DNA of 9,465 nt from Bacteroidia bacterium. Its GTDB lineage: Bacteria > Bacteroidota > Bacteroidia > Cytophagales > Cyclobacteriaceae. The notes beneath the pieces are model-generated. The model ran no database searches and was not told where the DNA came from. It saw nothing but the letters and a program-made list of their open reading frames with translations. The stretch's first letter is position 1. Each line of letters starts with the position of its first letter. Below are positions 6,785 through 9,465 of the stretch, piece by piece. The position numbers were made by a program, and so were the translations under genes. Where the stretch lies: positions 1 to 9,465 of the forward strand of contig JAENVX010000250.1 of assembly GCA_016650355.1 (NCBI GenBank). The letters run 5' to 3'.

Positions 6785-7039
6785 TTAAATTGTCTGCTTG
6801 CTGGGTTTGACACCGTTAGCTGCGGTCAGCACATACTTGTGTACCTTCACAATGGAAGCATGTGTTTTTGATTTCAAGGTGGTCTTTCTTTTCTGACTTG
6901 TCTTCTTTACAATTTTCCCGATGGATTTCTCAAGTAACTTTTCTGCCTTGTTGGATAGGTAAGCCTTATTCTCTTTCACTACCTTTTTGAAGGCGCTTAG
7001 AAGTTTTACCTTCAATGTTGCTTTTTCTGTTTTTTTCAT
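6785..7039 (-). CDS. Small, strongly basic lysine-rich protein of unknown function
   Basis: The frame encodes 84 residues, 23 of them lysine, with one arginine, four glutamates and no aspartate, so it is strongly positively charged. Residues 1-48 read like an amphipathic helix-rich segment (for example LLSAFKKVVKENKAYLSNKA, 13-32). The middle (45-60) is a basic KK/KRK stretch, and 60-78 could be another helix. There are no cysteines, signal peptide or membrane segment. I do not recognise a family; charge and composition resemble histone-like or nucleic-acid-binding proteins, but that is inference from composition only. The start is ATG at 7039, with no clear Shine-Dalgarno. It stands alone between repeat copy A, which ends just beyond its stop, and a non-coding stretch. 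A chance open frame is possible, but the steady lysine codons and absence of rare residues suggest a real gene. Confidence 0.6.
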   Translation of the reverse strand: MKKTEKATLKVKLLSAFKKVVKENKAYLSNKAEKLLEKSIGKIVKKTSQKRKTTLKSKTHASIVKVHKYVLTAANGVKPSKQTI

Positions 7040-7270
7040 TTGGGATATGAGTTTTCCTATGAATCAAAGTTGATTCTTTTCATCACAACTACTGTTGCAG
7101 AATTATACAAAGAAGTTACATTCTTCACAGGTTGCTCACCTACCTAACCTCTGATTTGTGCAATGTTTAACCGAACATGTGTGTGCACTAGAAAATTATT
7201 CTTGATCTTCCGATTTCAATGCTGCTATAAACGTCTGAATGGTGATGGCGTAACTCGCCCACCTCTCATT

Positions 7271-7370
7271 TCTCCAGGAAGCACCGGAAATGTTTGATTT
7301 GGCAGCAACCATCGTTGGTATTACTCTATGGAAGCACAAGCCTGTGTACGGATGCTTGCGCTAGTTGGGG
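7271..7370 (+). repeat. Dispersed repeat, degenerate partial copy C
   Basis: The right end, ATGCTTGCGCTAGTTGGGG (7352-7370), matches the end of copy B (8608-8626) with two differences. Further left, CTCCAG...GGAAATGTTT (7272-7295) and AAGCACAAGCC (7332-7342) match, in the same order, 8557-8580 and 8581-8592 of copy B, with insertions between them. The 98-base left block shared by A and B is absent. The match is patchy, so this is a decayed or partial relative in the same orientation. Confidence 0.5.
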
Positions 7371-7405
7371 AAAAATATTATATTCTGACCATCAAAAGCC
7401 AATTT

Positions 7406-7435
7406 CATCAGAGTTCCGAGACGGTGACTCTGATG
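7406..7435. repeat. Isolated intergenic hairpin
   Basis: CATCAGAGT (7406-7414) pairs perfectly with ACTCTGATG (7427-7435). Inside, CCG (7416-7418) and CGG (7422-7424) extend the stem around a three-base loop. No T-run follows on the plus strand and no long A-run precedes it, so it is not a classical terminator. It lies about 200 bases beyond the stop of the DUF4386 gene and may be another small dispersed palindrome. Confidence 0.5.
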
Positions 7436-7631
7436 GGGTTAAGTGACCAAACGTGGAGCGAAGATAAAAACTTATAGATTACAAGTCACCGCACCAATGC
7501 AGAAACATTTTTGTTGTGGCTAGTTGGGTTTCACCCGTAATTGTCGGTTGCTCTCATTTCTTTTCAATCGTTAGTTGTTCAATTGTCAACGAAGTTCAAC
7601 TTTTTGTTGCAATTACAAGTATACGGTCAAC

Positions 7632-8324
7632 TTAAGTCTTTATGGGTGATACTCTTATACCTTTTATTAAAAGCCAAATACTAAATAACAACTCACCTAT
7701 AGAACAAGGAATTAAAATAGCAGGATATATTGTTTTTACAAAAGACGGAAAAAGAAACCAAGTCATGCTATTAATATTATAGCATAGACCTCCAATTAAG
7801 AGTAGAATTCCTAAGAATTTTGGAAATGAATCTGAACTGTAAATCAAATATCCAAGAATAATGAGGTGGAAGCCGAAGAATAGCAGGGAAATATTATAGC
7901 CTGAACCATGCAATTTGATGGATAGCAACGCTAATGCCTCTAGTTGGCCTGAGTTAAAAACAGTTAAATATTGTGACCCACTTAGAAAAGATAATGCTGC
8001 ATAGTGACTCAGAGCAGTGACGCTTAAAATTATGATACTAGCCAATCTGAAAAAAGTCGATAGCAAAGATAGAGTTTTGCTAAAATCCTTGAGTAATAAA
8101 TAAAGAATAGTTGTTACACCAATGTCACAAATGAGCATCAATAATTCGCTAACAAATCCAAATCGGAACCAAAATTCGGATGTAATAATATTTTTAGCGG
8201 TAATGCTTGCGTTATTGTAGTCAACAAGATTGTCGCGAACGAAGATTTGGGCAATAAGTCCGAATCCAATTATTAGAAGGTAAAGGAATCCTGCAATTCT
8301 AGCTACTTTAATTTTTGAGTCCAT
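7632..8324 (-). CDS. DUF4386 family integral membrane protein
   Basis: This 230-residue protein has the full-length look of the DUF4386 family, whose function is unknown. The family opening, KVARIAGFLYLLIIGFGLIA (6-25), is followed by SEFWFRFGFVSELLMLICDI (49-68), LLKDFSKTLSLLSTFFRL (77-94) and LLFFGFHLIILGYLIYSS (147-164). About six membrane helices are seen, near 8-29, 55-78, 88-112, 144-162, 168-186 and 198-220, with a short basic C-terminus. No enzyme motif is evident. The start is ATG at 8324. The gene is visibly more A+T-rich than the nuo genes and lies alone between repeat copies C and B, which suggests accessory, perhaps transferred, material. Three ATTGTTA motifs lie just upstream of the start. 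Family assignment is firm; the role is not. Confidence 0.9.
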   Translation of the reverse strand: MDSKIKVARIAGFLYLLIIGFGLIAQIFVRDNLVDYNNASITAKNIITSEFWFRFGFVSELLMLICDIGVTTILYLLLKDFSKTLSLLSTFFRLASIIILSVTALSHYAALSFLSGSQYLTVFNSGQLEALALLSIKLHGSGYNISLLFFGFHLIILGYLIYSSDSFPKFLGILLLIGGLCYNINSMTWFLFPSFVKTIYPAILIPCSIGELLFSIWLLIKGIRVSPIKT

Positions 8325-8333
8325 ATTTTAATA

Positions 8334-8376
8334 ATTGTTAGTAAGACGATTTTTTACAATGATTGTTACATTGTTA
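8334..8376. promoter_or_regulatory. ATTGTTA repeats and dyad upstream of the DUF4386 gene
   Basis: ATTGTTA occurs three times, at 8334-8340, 8362-8368 and 8370-8376. ACAATG (8356-8361) and CATTGT (8369-8374) form a six-base inverted repeat with a seven-base spacer. The cluster is 10-52 bases upstream of the ATG, where a repressor or activator could act on this gene. The region is A+T-rich, so chance is a real alternative, and no promoter elements were identified beside it. Confidence 0.3.
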
Positions 8377-8440
8377 GTGCACTGTCCGAAACTTTGTCGT
8401 CTTGGTCGTCATTGTCTGTGAAATTTGAAGGGCATTGGTG

Positions 8441-8620
8441 CTAGCGGATGCATATCGGCACAGGTGTCCTATACATCCTTATTAAAGGTACGCTCTAATC
8501 TTAAATCACTCCAAAAACCGTAAACTTATTTTAGGGTGAGACATTTTGCTTTTTCCCTCCAGCGGAAGCTGGAAATGTTTAAGCACAAACCAACCGGCAG
8601 GTAGGCGATGCATGCGCTAG
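8441..8620 (+). mobile_element. Dispersed repeat, copy B: MITE-like element with terminal inverted repeats
   Basis: This 180-base element is bounded by CTAGCGGATGCAT (8441-8453) and its inverted counterpart ATGCATGCGCTAG (8608-8620), 13 bases with one mismatch. Bases 8446-8543 match copy A with 12 differences in 98, and 8579-8605 match with two differences in 27. An internal hairpin, TCCAGC-GGAA-GCTGGA (8558-8573), has a GNRA-type loop. It encodes no protein. Size, inverted ends and dispersal suggest a small non-autonomous element, but no clear target-site duplication is visible and no transposase is in the window. The truncated dioxygenase frame begins ten bases after the right end. Confidence 0.65.
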
Positions 8621-8630
8621 TTGAGGGTTA

Positions 8631-9041
8631 ATGTTGCAAAAACTTCATGTCGACTGTTATGAAGCAGTTTCGCCAGGAAACCATTTAGTGTGCAACTCTA
8701 TTTGGCTACCCGATGACTTTTCGAAGAAAAACGGTGCAACGCGTATCGTACCAGGCACTCATCTTACCGGAGAACTGCCTCAGGATGTTTTACCAAATCC
8801 GGAAGCACAGCATCCTGATGAGGTAATCATAGAGCCACCAGCGGGCTCAGTATTTATTTTTAATTCTCACGCATGGCATGGTGGCACAGCGAATCATACC
8901 AACAAAAGCAGGAGATCCATTCACAGTTATTTTTGCAGATCTGATCAACCACAGCAAGTCGATCAGTCGCGATATGTCAAAGCTTCAACATTGGAGAGAT
9001 TGTCTCCTGCAGCGATAAAAATGTTGGGATTGAGTATTTGA
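8631..9041 (+). pseudogene. Phytanoyl-CoA dioxygenase (PhyH) family protein, 5'-truncated remnant
   Basis: The frame gives 136 residues matching the C-terminal half of PhyH-family Fe(II)/2-oxoglutarate oxygenases, which are usually about 260-300 residues. The iron-binding HxD triad start is His6-x-Asp8 in KLHVDCYEAV, followed by NSIWLPDDFSKKNGATRIVP (22-41) and the distal His83 in SHAWHGGT; Arg94, eleven residues later, fits the 2-oxoglutarate-binding Arg. The tail, YFCRSDQPQQ (100-109), is also family-like. The N-terminal half of the double-stranded beta-helix fold is missing: an in-frame TGA lies at 8622-8624, and the sequence before it is repeat copy B. The frame has no internal stops, so the damage may be recent or the fragment may be expressed, but a working oxygenase is unlikely. 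The start at 8631 is only the first in-frame ATG. Confidence 0.8.
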
Positions 9042-9054
9042 ACATATTTCTTGC

Positions 9055-9465
9055 TCACGTATTAAATTTTAAAAAATATTTGACTAAGATCAGTTCAGGT
9101 CTGCTACTATTTGACGCGATTGAAAGTAGTTGGCTATAATAATGTATAGCTCCTTTGATGTTGTCTGATTTTTCTGCTGCCAGACCTGCTCCATATAATC
9201 CATTAAAACGGTTTGGGTGTCTTCTTAAGTCTGCCTGATAGGCCTCCAATGCTTTTACTGGCTCACCTATTTCTAAATACATGTCACCCAATAACTCTCT
9301 GGCTGGAATAACTTCTCCAGGAGTAACCGGGTGTTTCTCGGTCGAGTCCTCCATGTCTGCGGCATCGTTCATAAGAGTCAATGCCTCAGCCTTATTGCCT
9401 TCGTATAGCTTAATCCAGCCTTCTGAGGTTTTAATTTGAATGAGTACGAGATTCGCTTTATAATC
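9055..9465 (-). CDS. Tetratricopeptide-repeat protein, C-terminal part (runs off the right edge)
   Basis: The minus-strand frame is open from base 9465 down to the TGA at 9057-9055, giving 136 residues without an N-terminus. The methionine at codon 32 and the preceding TTG are internal, not starts. The fragment contains helix-turn-helix repeats of TPR type: about 13-40 (WIKLYEGNKAEALTLMNDAA), 54-83 (ELLGDMYLEIGEPVKALEAY) and 86-117 (FNGLYGAGLAAEKSDNIKGA), with the usual small and aromatic positions. A conserved linker, HPVTPGEVIPARELLGD, sits between the first two. TPR proteins act as protein-interaction scaffolds; partners cannot be named. The end looks natural, with the stop 13 bases from the convergent dioxygenase remnant. 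I recall similar C-termini in larger TPR proteins of several hundred residues, so most of this gene lies outside the window. Confidence 0.85.
   Translation of the reverse strand, partial: DYKANLVLIQIKTSEGWIKLYEGNKAEALTLMNDAADMEDSTEKHPVTPGEVIPARELLGDMYLEIGEPVKALEAYQADLRRHPNRFNGLYGAGLAAEKSDNIKGAIHYYSQLLSIASNSSRPELILVKYFLKFNT

Larger units (their letters stand above)
7040..7631. other. Long non-coding stretch between the lysine-rich gene and the DUF4386 gene
   Basis: I see no supported reading frame in these roughly 590 bases. The stretch contains a degenerate partial copy of the dispersed repeat (7271-7370) and a well-formed hairpin (7406-7435), both listed separately. Any promoter for the lysine-rich gene should be at its left end, but no convincing promoter motif was found. 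Confidence 0.5.

Noticed and set aside
6559..8626. Integron cassette array with attC sites, suggested by CTAGTTGGGG/CTAGTTGAGG at repeat ends
   Set aside because: GTTGGGG and GTTGAGG only partly fit the attC core, no matching partner core or folded attC arms were found, and no integrase gene is present.
9055..9381. Start of the TPR protein at base 9381
   Set aside because: That start would be a TTG, and the frame stays open with TPR-like sequence for 28 more codons to the window edge, so the true start lies outside.
1..9465. CRISPR array, tRNA or rRNA genes, transposase, or toxin-antitoxin or phage-defence genes
   Set aside because: Looked for on both strands; no regularly spaced repeats, RNA gene structures or characteristic protein motifs were found.

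Overview
The window looks like a chromosomal piece from a member of the Bacteroidota, possibly the Cytophagales. That is an inference from the look of the proteins, the mostly weak Shine-Dalgarno sequences and the style of the intergenic repeats; no rRNA or other marker gene is present to prove it. It has two parts: a core respiratory operon on the left and a repeat-rich accessory stretch on the right.

Positions 1-4991 hold the front of a complex I (NADH:quinone oxidoreductase) operon, all on the minus strand. Read in transcription order it is nuoA, nuoB, a fused nuoCD, nuoE, nuoF and the first 44 codons of nuoG, which runs off the left edge. The fused NuoCD, the NuoB C-terminus, the NuoF motifs and the NuoG N-terminus all resemble the Escherichia coli type of complex I. 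NuoE, NuoF and NuoG form the NADH-oxidising arm, NuoB and NuoCD the quinone-reducing connection, and NuoA is a membrane subunit. Three of the intergenic gaps (nuoB-nuoCD, nuoCD-nuoE, nuoE-nuoF) each carry a different small palindromic repeat. nuoA has a GTG start behind a strong GGAGG.

Upstream of nuoA is a 377-base spacer, then a TSUP (TauE/SafE-like) membrane permease, also on the minus strand (5369-6256).

From about 6257 to 9054 gene density falls. The stretch has a small, very lysine-rich protein (6785-7039), a DUF4386 six-helix membrane protein (7632-8324) and the C-terminal half of a phytanoyl-CoA dioxygenase-like gene (8631-9041). Between them lie copies of one dispersed repeat. Copy A (about 6559-6770) and copy B (8441-8620) share a 98-base ungapped block with 12 mismatches, including 38 identical bases. 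Copy B is bounded by 13-base terminal inverted repeats and looks like a small non-autonomous (MITE-like) element. A degenerate partial copy C lies at 7271-7370. The truncated dioxygenase begins about ten bases after copy B ends.

The right edge holds the C-terminal 136 residues of a tetratricopeptide-repeat protein on the minus strand, convergent with the dioxygenase remnant.

I found no CRISPR array, tRNA, rRNA, transposase, defence system or clearly new multi-gene system. The most unusual material is the repeat family and the gene breakage beside it.
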